Origin: Gibbula magus
Lineage: Eukaryota; Mollusca; Gastropoda; Trochida; Trochidae
Reading direction: 5' to 3'
Assembly: GCA_936450465.1 (NCBI GenBank)
Contig: OW388290.1
Coordinates: 26,091,457-26,155,456, forward strand
DNA length: 64,000 nt
This document shows positions 12,261 to 25,005 of this stretch, in pieces. The notes beneath the pieces were generated by a model that saw only the letters and a list, made by a program, of their open reading frames with translations, did not search any database and was not told where the DNA came from. The first letter of the stretch is position 1; every line of letters starts with the position of its first letter. The translations under genes were made by a program, and so were the position numbers.

Positions 12261-12907
12261 AATAGATAATGCTTCGCAAATTATTAATAATATTTAATTG
12301 GCTTTAAGAGACAACTATATTTCAATCGTATCTATTCCTAGGGGATTAACATATCTTGCATTTTTGTTGGGATCGTTTCTTTTGCCTCAGGGTGTCTTTA
12401 GTTGTGTTACCACAAGTCTACCTCAATACTATTTGTAATGTTTTCAAAACATGTACTTCACAGAAACATGAGCTTAAGACATGAGACATTGCACAACAGA
12501 GCCTTACCTATATTCGTTAACTTAAGTTTTCCTTAAACTGTGGACACAGGCTAAATGCAACACATGATTTATGGCTATGTTAGTGTAAAATGCAACAGGT
12601 CTTTTCGAGTTTACTGACTTATTGACGAAGTTGGTTCTATCGGGTTCCTTAATTGAGGAAATAGAACAGACATCTGTAATTTAGTTGTCGTCTAAAAAGG
12701 AAACGTCCGTGTATATGACATGTTTAGTTTACATTTACTGGGTGAATATACATCAAGCTGACGTTCATAATAGCTTCTTAACAATTGAAGATGCATTCTG
12801 TCGAATGACCGTAATTTGGAACTAAAACCTTCATAAATGAAATCTGTCATCGGTATTTTGAATCGACAGACAGTATTTTCCTTGGACATTATTTGTGTTT
12901 TCCGTTA

Positions 12908-14619
12908 TAGTCAGGTCAAAATACAGTTTAACCCCCCAAAATTGCTACAAATGGTTTCTCAACCGATTCTGGTAAGGTTTAGTTTACTTTACAGCATACT
13001 CAAAGTTTACCAAAGTAGGACCCTCGGAAAGGTGTTTTTTCGAGATGGGCCCCGAAACCTCTGTATGATCATTTCTCTGTACCCATTAACTCAAATGTGA
13101 TGATCTTGGTGTCTATTTCCAGATTTCTGGCATGTAAGGCCCTTATTAGGGGCCACAGGGTAACCAAATCTACAATTGAGAATCCCCATTGGCTAAAGAG
13201 TCTGCACACAATATTACAGCCTTCTAGGTCTTTTTGTTCTTGAAAAGAGTATGAAATTAGGTTTTTAGGTCATGGCCTGTGAGGCCCTTACTTGGGGCCC
13301 CAGGGTCACCAAATGTACAATTTAAAATCCCCATTGGCAAAAGTGTCTCCCGGAAATATTACAGCCTTCTAGGTCTTTTTGTTCTGGAGAAGAAGATGAA
13401 AATATGTTTTAGGTCATGGCCTATGAGGCCCTTATTTCGGGCCCCAGGGTCACCAAATCTACAATTTAGAATCCCCATTGGCTAAAGAGTCTGCACACAA
13501 TATTACAGCCTTCTAGGTCTAATCGTTCTGGAGAAGAAGATGAAACTTTGTTTTTAGGTTATGGCCTGTGAGGCCCTTATTTGGGGCCTCAGGCTCTCCA
13601 AATGTACTATTTCAAATCCCAACTGGCCACGGAGTCTGCACATAAAATTTTACCTCTCAAGAGTTAATGGTTCTAGAGAAGAAGTCGAAAAAGCGAAAAG
13701 TGTACGGACGGATGGACGGACGCCGGACGCCATCCCATGCCATAAGCCCATCGGGCCTTTCAGGCCTGATGAGCAAAAAATGGCGATTTCGTCATATTAG
13801 TACGTATATCTGGCCGTGGTCGGTTTCCAAGCAAGCGTTTGGACAAATATTGTATAAATATTTGCAGAGAAAAATCCCTCAAGCCCTAGGGATTTTGGAT
13901 GGTACCAAAAAGAAGAACTTTGGTATCAACTATGGTTGAATATTCAATAAGTGTCCAGGTCGTGCAGAGAACTGGTAAAGTGTTGATGCAAAGCACAACC
14001 TGCGTGCTCGGGAAATGCATTTGCAGGCATTCGCGGTTGAAAAAGTTAGAATGTGTTTCTTGTCCCCCAAGACCAGGGGATAGATCTAGACCAAAATGTA
14101 ATCAAATTACTGAAACGTAGGTCAAACGGTAGTGCCATGTTGGACAAAGTTAGATTTACTTATAATATAATGGCCCAAAGTAATGTTTAATGGTCATAAT
14201 GTGTTCCTTGCCCCCCACAACGTTGAAATAGACAGTTAAATCATCAATTTCAGTGAATAGTTGTGGACTTGTCATTTGGAGGTGTTGGCGGTCGTTTTGT
14301 ATGCCATATTGGATTTTTGCGTTCCATGATACACAAACACCATTTTTTATGATCTTAATGTTTTCGTTGTCCCCCAAAACCTGGGGATAGACACCAAGAT
14401 CATCACATTTGAGTTGATGGGTACAGAGAAATGATCATTTAGAGGTTTCGGCGGCTATCTTGGACGCCATCCTGAAAAAAACTCTTTTCCGGGGGTCCTA
14501 CTTTGGTTAAGTTTTAGTATTTTAAAAAGTAAACTAAACCCTACAAGAATCAATAGAGAAACCTTTTGTAGCAATGTTTTGGGGGTTGACGGGGTATTTT
14601 CCTTATATTGACCCGACTA
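12908..14619. mobile_element. Long-TIR element of about 1.7 kb with internal tandem repeats
   Basis: Left arm from 12908 (tagtcaggtcaaaata) to about 13125 and right arm from about 14370 to 14619 (ending ttgacccgacta) are inverted copies of about 210-250 bases. They share the block with taccaaagtaggaccc and the block covering acccattaactcaaatgtga, gatcat and tgtctat. TA flanks both ends as a possible target duplication. The interior holds a 145-bp tandem array and, to its right, further diverged units with gtcccccaagaccaggggata wording. No transposase frame is visible. Structure resembles a long-TIR non-autonomous element. Confidence 0.75.
13120..13760 (+). repeat. 145-bp tandem array inside the long-TIR element, with GGACGGACGCCGGACGCC tail
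   Basis: The block tacaatttagaatcccc and its variants recur at about 13170, 13315, 13460 and 13603, each preceded by a 'ggcctgtgaggcccttat...ggggccccagggtcaccaaat' type segment and followed by 'ttctaggtctttttgttctgg' type wording. The fourth copy is diverged and runs into a G/C-rich tail, ggatggacggacgccggacg, then ccataagcccatcgggcc. The multi-frame open reading in this area is a by-product of the repeat. Confidence 0.8.
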
Positions 14620-15226
14620 ATAGTAGTAATATAATAGCACATAGTTTATACTATTTATAAATAAAGTCATTGTCATATATCAGGTACTTATTTTGTATAA
14701 ATAATATGAATGTAAATTTATATCTAGCAATTACACGTTTTGGACAATGCCATCAAACTAAACAATCAGAATTGGAATATAAAAAAACCAGATCAAAATA
14801 CCGAAATCACAATTCTTGATATATGCAGTGATAGTTGAATTCGTTCTTAATATTAACCAATCGCCTAATGTGTCATGTCATATATGTAACAAAACTTATT
14901 TGAAACTTTGAATTGATGTTAACCCTTGAACAATAACATAAATTGGTTTTGAACACGAAAAGGCCTAGTCGTCACGATATTGAACATCTTTCAGAAAACA
15001 CGAAGGTGGCAAAATACGACAATCAAAGAAACATGAAAGGGATTTCGATATGCAACACCCCTGTCACAGTGTTAAATCAATTAAATGGCATTTTGTATAT
15101 AAACAATGAAGTTTATTTAAACAACCTAATTCTTATAGGATTTTTGTCCCTGTTCAACTCATGTACCACCGAACAGACTTCAGTTGTAACATTAAGAACA
15201 ACATATTAAACGATTGTAAAGTTTAA

Positions 15227-15574
15227 TGGGGCAGTAGCACGTTTTTTCGATAAAAAAAGTCGATGAAATGTATTCGAAAAATAATGTCACCAATAGTAAA
15301 TCAACCTTCTCTCTTCGGAAAATCAAGTTAAAATGAGTGTACATGGTTCGCTAAAGCCATGGGAATCGTTTTTGTCATTCGAAATAATTAAGTGTTCAAA
15401 TTAAAATAGCCGCCATGTATTTTTTGCTTTATACGCAACACCGTTATTACCAATACGGATAATTTGTGTAATAATATGTTTAACGCTCTGAAGTAAATAT
15501 AAATGACATAAAGTATAGCATTATAAATGGAAATTGTAGATATAAAATGTGCAAAAAAACGTGATACAGCCCCT
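15227..15574. mobile_element. TTAA MITE, copy A
   Basis: A 348-bp element flanked by TTAA on both sides (15223-15226 and 15575-15578). Its left end reads tggggcagtagcacgttttt and its right end is the inverted aacgtgatacagcccct. Interior landmarks shared with copy B: ctcttcggaaaatcaagtta, aagccatgggaatcgttttt and ctttatacgcaacaccgtta. TTAA duplication points to piggyBac-type mobilisation, but no transposase is present, so the class is inferred. Confidence 0.85.
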
Positions 15575-15929
15575 TTAAAGTCCATTGGCAGATGACGCAT
15601 TAACACTGGATACCATCGGTGATAATAACTGACACATCAATACACCGGTGAATGTCAGAGCACATCATACCGCTATTAGTATTCTACACTATGTCTGAAC
15701 TTTGGTTTAATTGACTTTAAGATTCCTATTTCTATATCAAGGTAAACCACACCAATGATAGAAACAGAGTGCCTGAGGTGTAGAATCAGAATTTACTAAA
15801 ACTAGAACGTTGGAACTAAGTCTATGTTAACGATACTCTCATTATTCGTTATTCCCTGCTGCTGAATCAAATCGTTACTTAGTCCTAATATTTCATAAAA
15901 CGAAAAACATTTTATGTATACTGCACAAT

Positions 15930-16135
15930 CAAAATAGTGCGATACCACTGCAAGTGACGACTTCACGATTGCGTGCAGCTGTGACGTCACAGTTGTCGTC
16001 GAAATGGTACCAGATTCTTACATACAATACCATTTTGTTAAACTCGTGAATCATTTGGTATCAAACTCGCTTTCGCTTATTGACTCGTTTAATAAAAACG
16101 GTATTAATAAGGTCGTTTATTAACCTCTATATGAC
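15930..16135. repeat. Dispersed repeat family 4, copy a, with a full CRE palindrome
   Basis: Contains ctgtgacgtcacag (15979-15992), a perfect palindrome around TGACGTCA, then aataccattttgttaaactcg and tttggtatcaaactcgctttcgctt. Related wording in the same order occurs at 19765-20165. Looks like an old non-autonomous element; boundaries not defined. Confidence 0.6.
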
Positions 16136-16604
16136 ATATACGTGAGTTTAAAAGAAAAATTGACAGTTGATAGAACCTAGACCTAAATGGAAGGCGTAAA
16201 TAACGCTAAGAACATATGAATAACTATCATCAATAAGCTGACACATATCAGAATTTCAGTTTTCACTAACCATTTCTATATGTCTCATAGTGTTAGATAT
16301 AGATAGTGATATACATGTACATACACAGCAAACTTGAGAAAAAAAACATAGTGAATCACAACTTTTAGTATGGAATTTCTACATAAAAGCGGTTTAGAAT
16401 TATTATACTATTGTTTTGAACCTAATTTTGAACCTTATCTTATCACATTTGTATGAAATGTAACACATTTCAAAAGGGGTAGGGGGAGGTTTCGATCCCC
16501 ATGAAATCCCCTTCCCAATCCCCCTGGATCCGCCACTGAAAACACCGCAGCAGGTAAGTGTTATGATGTGAATTAAAGCGAGGTGACAGTGTAAATTGAC
16601 CTAC

Positions 16605-16772
16605 CTTCTTCTCCTCATATCTGATGGCCTGTTTGAGTCTGGCTAGGGGGTCTCTCTGACAGGACTCCCCACTCTCGCTGAGCACCGCCTCCACCTCCTG
16701 GGTACCCCGGCACAGATCCATCAGCTCACAAGCGAAGTTCATACACTGTTCCACCAGGCTCAGGTACTCGTT
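16605..16772 (-). CDS. TRPC-family channel, coding exon 3 (TRP_2 region)
   Basis: A 168-bp exon coding 56 residues (268-323), from NEYLSLVEQCMNFACELMDL to RLKQAIRYEEKK. It matches the helical stretch after the ankyrin repeats of TRPC3/6/7 (there: KNDY..LS.QCKDFVVGVLDLCR..EEVEAIL), including the DLCR-x-x-x-EVEAVL core and the AI-Y motif before FVAHPN. Acceptor TGTTTGACAG at 16774-16773 and donor AAG|GTAGGT at 16604 are both phase 0. It carries an ESGES insertion near residue 300, a pentapeptide also present in exons 2 and 5. The acceptor and first codons are repeated in degenerate form upstream. Confidence 0.93.
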
Positions 16773-17425
16773 CTGTCAAACAGTCAATAATTAGATGTAT
16801 ATATGGAACATTTAACACCTTTTAACTATATAGACATGTTACCTATTTAAAAGTCATTGATTGGAATTATCACATCTCAGGTCCTCGTTACGTCGACGCA
16901 AAGTCAATAATTAGATATGTAAATAGAATATTTAACATCTTTTACCTTTTTAAAATTCATTGATTGAAGTTATCAAGTCTCTGGTTCTCATTCTGCCGAC
17001 ATTGCAAATTCAACGAATTAGACAAATAAATGAGATATTCAACACATTTTAACTATTTCAAAGTCATTGATTTGAATTATCTAGTTTCAGGTTCTCATTC
17101 TGCCGACATTGCAAGATCAACAAATAAGATGTGTAAATGGAATATCTAATATCTTCTAGCTATTTCAAAGTCATTGACTCGAATTATCATATCTCATAAA
17201 CTCTTTCCGACAGAACAATCATAATGTCAGAATATTATATACATTGTATGGAAATGGAATATTTAACACCAATTTCAACAGCTATTTCAAAGTCATGGAC
17301 AAGAATTATCAGATTTCTAGTTCTCAGCATGAAGACGAACAAGGCAACACAAGGCAAACTGTTACGAAAATACATTTCTTCAAAGTCATTCACCATAAGC
17401 GTCGTAGACCAATGTTATACGTAAT
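16759..17425 (-). repeat. Degenerate tandem array of about 110 bp duplicating the exon 3 acceptor and first codons
   Basis: Units start at about 16759 (exon edge), 16876, 16979, 17086, 17193 and 17315, spacing 103-122. Shared wording: tcaggt-ctc-ttctg, caaagtcattga and gaattatca. On the minus strand the third and fourth units read GGCAG|AATGAGAACCTG, an intact acceptor followed by codons NENL, parallel to the real CAG|AACGAGTACCTG (NEYL). The second unit has lost the AG (CGT), and others are further decayed. After three to seven codons each unit hits a stop. This repeats, in an older form, the arrangement at exon 5. Confidence 0.8.
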
Positions 17426-18084
17426 GTACATGTAAAACATCCCCAAATGTCGATACATGCGATTCAGCTGCATACTCTGATATATATCTTCTCTGCATAT
17501 TCTAAATGCCTGTCACTTGATGTTAGCACATTACTTTCATACTCAGTCATCGCGGTAAGATCGAACCAAACAAGCAATTGTACCAGAAAGGTGTGATACT
17601 TACTCTGATCTCCAACAACTCTTGTGTAAACCCAGAAGCATTTATATCACGAGTCGACATATTCGTAATGTAAGGCGTCTCCTCTCATGATGTTATATAC
17701 ATACCTACATAAAGGTACCCACGCCCCTCGATCTTAGTTTGCGCTATGACGTATGCTGTGATATATTGTATGATCTACCGACAAACATATACATTTGTAC
17801 TTTAGAAGAGAGATAATAATTATATAAAATGTCATGAGACAAATAAATTACAAGAAATGAAGACGCTGTCTGGGAATACGTTTATATCGAGGAGCGGCGG
17901 TATTGTGGTGTAGACACTGCATTGATGGCGTCACATTACACTGCCATCATGACATTTTCGCCAAATCAATTTCAATTTAAGTATTTCGTAAGTTATTACC
18001 AATTTAACAGCCTGAAATAAGTTAACATTAATATAGAAATAAAGTTCAGTACAACCTGGTCTTATAACTGGTTAAATCGTTATA

Positions 18085-18147
18085 TTTAATGTTAAGGAAA
18101 GAGAAAAGACCGTTTTTTAATGTTAAGGAAAGAGAAAAGACAATCTT
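18085..18147. repeat. Two-copy 31-bp tandem duplication
   Basis: The string ttaatgttaaggaaagagaa followed by aagac occurs twice, offset by 31 bases, with the two copies nearly identical. A simple slippage or templated duplication. Confidence 0.85.
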
Positions 18148-19764
18148 CTAACTTTGACTAAAGACCGACATGGTTTCAATCATTATATGAAATAATTTCA
18201 TGATTATACTTTAAACTCACATTTAACAAATCATTTCTTATATATAAATAGGAACAAGAAATGTAGTTAACCGAAAAATCACAATGAACAAATTGACCAC
18301 AATGGAATTATAATATTTGACATCAAATAACAGAGAACTAGGTCCCAGTACAGAAACATTAAAACCAGGCACGTCCAAGATCGCATGACTATCACTAAAA
18401 GCCGATTGTGTTTGTGACGCCGAATTTATTTTCGTAATAAGAAAGCTGATGGCGCTAGTTAGTATTCAGCGAGGATCGGTGGACAAGAGGAGGGAATGGA
18501 CATCACAGAGGTATAACAAGCCCCCTGTCATCCCACCGCTCGACAGCCCTATCGTAGATGATAGAAGAGTCCACAAAACCATACTACAATGCTCGGGCAA
18601 TAATACTTAAGGCATGCTGGATCCACCACAGACAAGCAATAAAACCGATTTTCACAAGATGAATAAATTCGTCCATTCCTTTAAATACTAAAGAAGTATA
18701 AATTAAGTGGCATTATTCCATTTATGCATCCTGTTTTACCAGCTGTGGGTACTTCTCATCAGAGGAGCAGTTTCTGCATGTGTGAGTTTATGCTATGATA
18801 AAATCGTTAAGTAGTTGGGATATAATTCTTAATAAGTGTTCTAAATGGTCCACGTTTTAATCTTATCTGGAAACATTACCCACGCCGGTTGAATCTATAT
18901 TAAGATATTTACGGAATCACAGATGAGTAAGTAGAAACATTTGAACCATGGTATTGGAAATTACGGACCTCTTTATGAAAATGTTAGCGCCGTCTACGCC
19001 ACACAAACGCGATTACTAGAGAGATGGGGCAAGACCACATAGTTAGACGATTTAGACTGGGACAATTTGAGGAAATAACTTCCTCCTTTTGATCAATGTT
19101 TGTCTGAAATAAGCGGTTCTTGACATGTCTAAGTCTCACTGGGTAGATTTGAGTACAGCGAGAGGGAAATGCTGACTTGACAAAATATAAAAAAGTGTTA
19201 TAATAATATTGCATTTCTTGAATGTTAATCAAGAGTTAGTATAATCACTGAAGCATACTCTTACAATTCAATGTTAGAAGATTACACCAACAGAATTTCT
19301 GCTACCATAAGAGCCAGGGTTCGTCTGATAAGTAACTAATCTTTCCTGGGGGAAATGGTGACACTAAAGAAAAGAAAATTCACTATTTAATCAGATATAT
19401 AAAGTCAACTGCTGGTAAAACAGTTTCAATGGAGCACTGAGGAACACAACTATATAACCATAGTTTGAAGACCTGATCTGTAGTATTTTCACATCGGTTT
19501 GAAAGGCATTCGAGATTAAATAAAGTTAGTCATCCATAACATTCTCCCCATCTCTGATAACATCTAAAAAAGTACTCTTAAACCAGCGAAATTATCCATT
19601 CTCTCCATTACATGTAGCAATATTCCATTCATAGTTTTAAGACAAATGTTTATATAAACTTAGTTTTAATGAATTATGTCAATGCCGCAAGCCACGTTCT
19701 GAGTGTACTGATATAGACTTTAACTTGTCTTTGATGGAGACTGCAGTGCAATATTTACAGAGCA

Positions 19765-20165
19765 ATATGAAACTAGTGTAGTACCGCTGCAAGTATGACG
19801 TCACATGAATGTGCAGTCGTAATGTCACTATGGTCGTACAGCCATCAACATGGAATATGGCTCGCGTAAATCTTACTTTCAGCAAACTATCGACACATTT
19901 CGCTTGATTAATTTGATTAATACACAGAAAACGTATACTAAACTTCCTTCAATAAAATACCATTTTTATTAAACTCGCTTTCTTAGTTTCAGCAGACGAC
20001 AATTTCGACTGATTAATGTTGTTAAATAAAAAACAGAAATTCAATACTAAACAGAACAGTAAACATTTTTATTCAACTCGTGATATATGCGGTTTCAAAC
20101 TCGTTTTCGCTCGTTTAATACCAACTCATTAACCCGGTTAATAAAAATGTCATTAAATTGAATGT
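19765..20165. repeat. Dispersed repeat family 4, copy b
   Basis: Shares with 15930-16135 the ordered blocks gcaagtatgacgtcacatga, aataccatttttattaaactcg, tttcaaactcgttttcgctcg and gttaataaaaatg. The centre has an internal duplication (two aaactcg...ttagtttcagca-type segments). One TGACGTCA site is kept. Confidence 0.55.
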
Positions 20166-21842
20166 CGTTTAGAATCCGATTTATATTTGGTATCATCAAT
20201 GCTTAATATCTTGGCCCTGGGGTCATGAAGCGACACCAGACACACTTTTTCTCAGCTCTAATATTGGCTAGGCTGTGCCTTTTTTATATAGCCCAAAGCC
20301 AACACTGAACTTAGATCCAGAAATTATTGAAAAGAGGCTAGATGGCAAAATAAAACAAACAGCTATGTTAAACTCAACTGGGTACTGGCCTTGAAGAAAT
20401 GATCTTAGCTAACTTTCTCTTGGTTTCGTGGCCATGGCTCACTTAGCGCTAAGGGTCAATGTCAGGCACTTAAGACCGTCAAACAGCAAAAGACATTCGA
20501 AAATCTTGGCCCTTGTTGGCATGGCACCACAGAAGCAACTTCAACTAGGTAAGGTAAACTTGATGACGGTGCTCACAACATCTCGCGACTATGTATTGAC
20601 TTGAGCTTACATGTAACACCTATGGTTCTGAAGTCAGATTTCGTAACACTCTTGTCTGTGAAAACTAAAAAAGAGACAATACATTAAATGTCATTTTAAA
20701 GTTAGAGTGACCCAGACATATAATTCCATGATTTCATGACGGTATTGAATCTCAAGACAAAGGATTATCCAAATTTGGAAGGTAATTTGTTAACTTTCCA
20801 ATTATTTCTTATCTTGAAACTTTGTAATTTTGCACAGACAAACGAAAGCAATATAAACATCATCCTCTGCGTTGTACACTATCTCTCAAAACTACCCTTG
20901 GAACTACTTAAGTATTTGGAGGAGACTTTATGTGAACATCAGCTGAATGAATCACAACGTTTGCAAGATCAGCATGACCCTTCTGCTCTTAGCTTCCACG
21001 TCAGAGCGAAATTCATCAGGAATTACTAAATGGATGTATCAATTCATGTAGAACCGACGGAAAGTTACCAAAATATACATCTCAATCCAAATGAGAAAAT
21101 CAATGAATCCTGATTAATGAAATAGCAGAGGTCTTGTTGAATCCAGTCTGATACTTGATGCCGACGAAAGCCAATGACTACTAAACGATGCAATATATAC
21201 ACTGGGAATCAGAGATTACTCCTTCGTCACTCACTTCACTGGCTTCCATTGGTCCATATTTACTAACAATATATAGGTCATATAACCCTCCTCATCACTC
21301 ATCATATTAATGCATGGACCATGTACAGCTCTCCTAACATTGGTAACTTAGCGTATACAACATTCAATTTTCTAAAATTCAATATATATGTTTTCTCTTA
21401 CATATACACTATAAGTTGTAATGAAAGTATTCCATATTTCTGTTTAAATCGGATGTTCTGCGTTGTTTTAAAATGTTGAAGGTCATTTCAACTGAGATTC
21501 TTTGAGGGGAAGATCCTTATCATTTCGTATGACCTACTCTACACCACCATTTTAATTTGCAACCCCAGGGCCGACTCAATAATCCAGTTAATGTACAATA
21601 TTTTGTGTTCACATAACTATGGTTAGATATTAGATTGTCAATAAATTAGAGGGTCAAATGACGCAACATGAAAGCCTACTGCTGTGCAACCAGAACAGTG
21701 CTAGACCATTGTGATCGCTTTGCTTACGTATGATGCTCTGTCAAGCATACTTCTTCTATTTAATCAAATTTAAATGGTCGTAGCAGAAAGTTTTCTCATA
21801 GAGTGTGATTCTATTTATACTGTCAATCATGCACGACATTAA

Positions 21843-22182
21843 AGGGGCAGTAGCACGTTTTTTCGCTGGAATAAGTCGATGAAAATAGTAAACTACGCTC
21901 CTCTCTTCGGAAAATCAAGTTACAAAATGCGTGTACCTGGTTCCGTAAAGCCATGGGAATCGTTTTTGTCACTCAAAATAATCAAATGTTTTCACAATAA
22001 AATGGCGGCCATGCAATTTTTGCTTTATACGCAACACCGTTATAACCACTACGGATATTTGGTTCGTGTAATAAGATGTTGTACCCTCTAAAGTAAATAA
22101 AACTGACATAAACTACATTGTTTCATTATAAATGAGAAATTTTAAAACAAATTGAAAAAAAAAAAACCGTGCTACTGCCCCT
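21843..22182. mobile_element. TTAA MITE, copy B
   Basis: A 340-bp element. Left end aggggcagtagcacgttttt after TTAA (21839-21842), right end ccgtgctactgcccct followed by TTGA, a one-base decay of TTAA. Terminal inverted repeats of about 17 bases (aggggcagtagcacg) match better than in copy A. The interior is about 80 percent alike to copy A by eye. Confidence 0.88.
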
Positions 22183-25005
22183 TTGAGTTGTATATGAAAT
22201 TAAAAAAGGATAAACTGTTGGCAAGTAAATGTTTGAAAACATTTTTGACATACATCATATTCTTAAATGATTGATATTTACGTCCATCAATCAATCTCAA
22301 CACAAACATTGCAGAATGATTCTACCTCCCTAGTATACACGCATTTCGTAATGAGCAACGGTAAACACATTTATCATGTAAACACAGTGGAATTAAATTG
22401 TGCAGAAATTCAAACATGTTACGGTGTGCAACACGAACCGTAAACCTTATAACGTACATCTTAGTTTGGGTGCAATCTTTTGCATACATTGTGTTTGAAT
22501 AATGAGGTATAAAAACGACTATAACAGTAAACATTGAAATGCCTGAATTGATTGGCGTGTGTCTAAATGGTGATCCAGGATAATCGTTTCTGTAACCCCC
22601 AAACTCGGGAACTACTTTCTCATCGACCAGACTACCTCCAACACCCCCTGCCCTCCCATTCATCCCATCGTCCTGCTCACCGTGATTTCATCCCTAAAGA
22701 GGACTGATGTCCCCCCAACACCCACATAACCCTCCCATTGGCTCGTGATTCTCATCGAAGAATGGTCCCTCCATCTCGAACTATATGTTGTCTGATATTA
22801 CATCGAGGACTGACCACAATTTTCCAATATATTCCAGGACAACTGACCACATATATATACTTAACCAAAGCGTGGACTATTAGAGAACTGAACTTCAATA
22901 GTCCATTTTATCCAGCCATTGCCAGCGATCATGTTTTGGGTTCAGATCCCATCGTGATATCCACAACTAGAAATAACTTCATAACTTGCCGAGAAGTGAT
23001 GGGTGATGCATGCATCATGGAATAGAAGTCGCAACCCTACTTCTTCAAATATCAAACTTATCGTTGAGATTAATTCCACACACAAGTTCGACTCGATATA
23101 CCATCATGTCTGACTCTACCTTAACTAGCATCGGGGAATGGCATCAGCTTCTCCTTTATATCCTTTGCTGGAGGGGAAATCGAATCGAATTTAAAGGTAA
23201 TTTGTGACTAGATGAAACCAATTTAACTGAAGTCAATGTAGTCTTCAAGATGAATGTGAAAAAAGATGAGCCGTTGTAAGACATCATTGATCACGAGGAT
23301 GAAACTGCTTCAAGCCATGACTACTCGGATATATCCACGCAGTTATCACGTGTATTAAAACTGTTGATTGAATATCTTCATTCCATTGATCTACAGATTC
23401 ATGAGAAGTAATGGAAAGGAATTGACCGTTTCCTTTATAATATATCTTTGTGGTGCGTTCAAGTAAGATACAGTCTTTCAGCTTCAAGCATTGAGCGTCA
23501 TGTACGATAAAAAATAAATTGAAACCTAAACAAATGACCAGGAAACATTGCATATAATCGATGATTCTAGTAAAGACATAATTGCCATGTTTCTATCCGT
23601 CATTAAAACAAAATATCTTCTTTCTCTATAGATCGATGTTGAGTAATTTCTGATTGCAATTTTACAGAAATACACCCAGGGGAAAAAGAAACGATACCAT
23701 TCAAAATACAAGATAGTTCAATCCACGAGCCATACATACGACTGCAAGAGAGATACACCATATCTTCAGAAGCTCACTAAACGAAATTTTAAATTTCAAA
23801 ACCTTATCTATTCACATTTCTAAGAAATACATGTTTTAATAATTTTGGAATCTCCTTAACTAGAGGAGATACATGTGGGAGAGTCCAAAATACTTTTGGG
23901 CTTGTTTTATTACGCCTTATTGTAACCAAATTTAAATCCAAGAAGGTACATTATGCAGATATCATCTTATACTATAACATTTTCCATATTTCATAAAATT
24001 GTTTCTAAAAAATCAACCATTGATAAACCATTGAAATAGCAATTTCAGTAACAAAGGTGTGTTTGAACAGATATAAACTTAGTATTAACTAAGTAAATTA
24101 AGTATCACACTCTCATGGATGAAATGTTACATATCCTCATCAAAAACACTCAAAATCTACTTTATCAGGCACAAATATTTTGTTGAAAACTTAAACATAT
24201 TTTTGCTCCTCGGTGTACAGTAAAATTCTTAAACGAGAAACCAGTAAAAACTAACAGTAAAGAAACGAGTTAATGTTGATGTATCAGTACACAGGCTAGT
24301 TCATGGATATTGAATTAATATAAATGAATGAAATCTATTCATGATATTTTAATGAAACATTTTTGTTTGTATCAACAATCAATTTCGTGGTACTATTACA
24401 TCGAGAAAACATGACATATCATCCAGGAACGACAACTTTTAAATCAGTTTTAAAAAAGCTTATTTCTCTGTCACAATGCACAAATTCCCACAGATAACAG
24501 TCAAACAACATGAAGTGTCAGACGGTCAACACTAATAAGAAAACACTTCAACATGAAGAAACATCCGTACAAAGAAACGATGATATGATGTAAAACAAAT
24601 GCCCCTGGAAGCATCAATTTGTCGAGTTCGCTTAGTTATGCATGTTCTGTGTGAAGAAAAAATATACTGATCTAATCTTTTTGTGTTTCTCTATGCCCGT
24701 GAGAAATGAATTTTGTCCAAGAAAACATCTGAAAAGAGTACGACGAGTTAAGTGTTTATTCGCAGACTATATTGGCTGTTGATGTAAATGTGCTGCTATA
24801 AACACCACAGAGACCTGATGCTGTCAGAGAGAATACACATAGTTACCGGCATTATCGCCCTTCTACACGGCATACTCAGGACGGTGCTGGAGAAGACTCA
24901 ATTACAACATTATGGTTCCTGATGCTGTAACCTGGTACTTAACAGTTGGATCAAAGAGACACGGTGCAGATAAGGAGACAAATAATCACACCAAATGTCA
25001 CTTAC

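Larger units (their letters stand above)
8983..16604 (-). other. TRPC intron 3
   Basis: Intron of about 7.6 kb with donor GTAGGT at 16604 and acceptor TTTCAG at 8983. It contains a dispersed repeat (9890-10200), an imperfect hairpin with CCGGAT motifs (10368-10488), another dispersed repeat (11915-12260), a 1.7-kb long-TIR element (12908-14619), a TTAA MITE (15227-15574) and a CRE-bearing repeat (15930-16135). I recognise nothing in 8983-9889 or 10489-11914. Confidence 0.8.
16773..25005 (-). other. TRPC intron 2
   Basis: About 8.2 kb, donor AAG|GTAAGT at 25005 and acceptor GACAG at 16773. Holds the exon 3 acceptor array, a 31-bp tandem duplication (18085-18147), a CRE-bearing repeat (19765-20165) and a TTAA MITE (21843-22182). 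I see nothing firm in about 18150-19760, 20170-21840 or 22190-25005. Confidence 0.8.

Noticed and set aside
13279..13800. Plus-strand frames repeating MRPLLGAPGSPNVQF-like units
   Set aside because: Produced by the 145-bp tandem repeat inside the long-TIR element.
18448..18612. A plus-strand frame (MALVSIQRGSVDKRREW...) of about 53 codons
   Set aside because: Protein-like in feel but short, opposite to the host gene, no known relative and no clear splice sites.
22322..22663. A 113-codon minus-strand frame
   Set aside because: No motif, many Cys and His typical of chance frames, no splice or start support.
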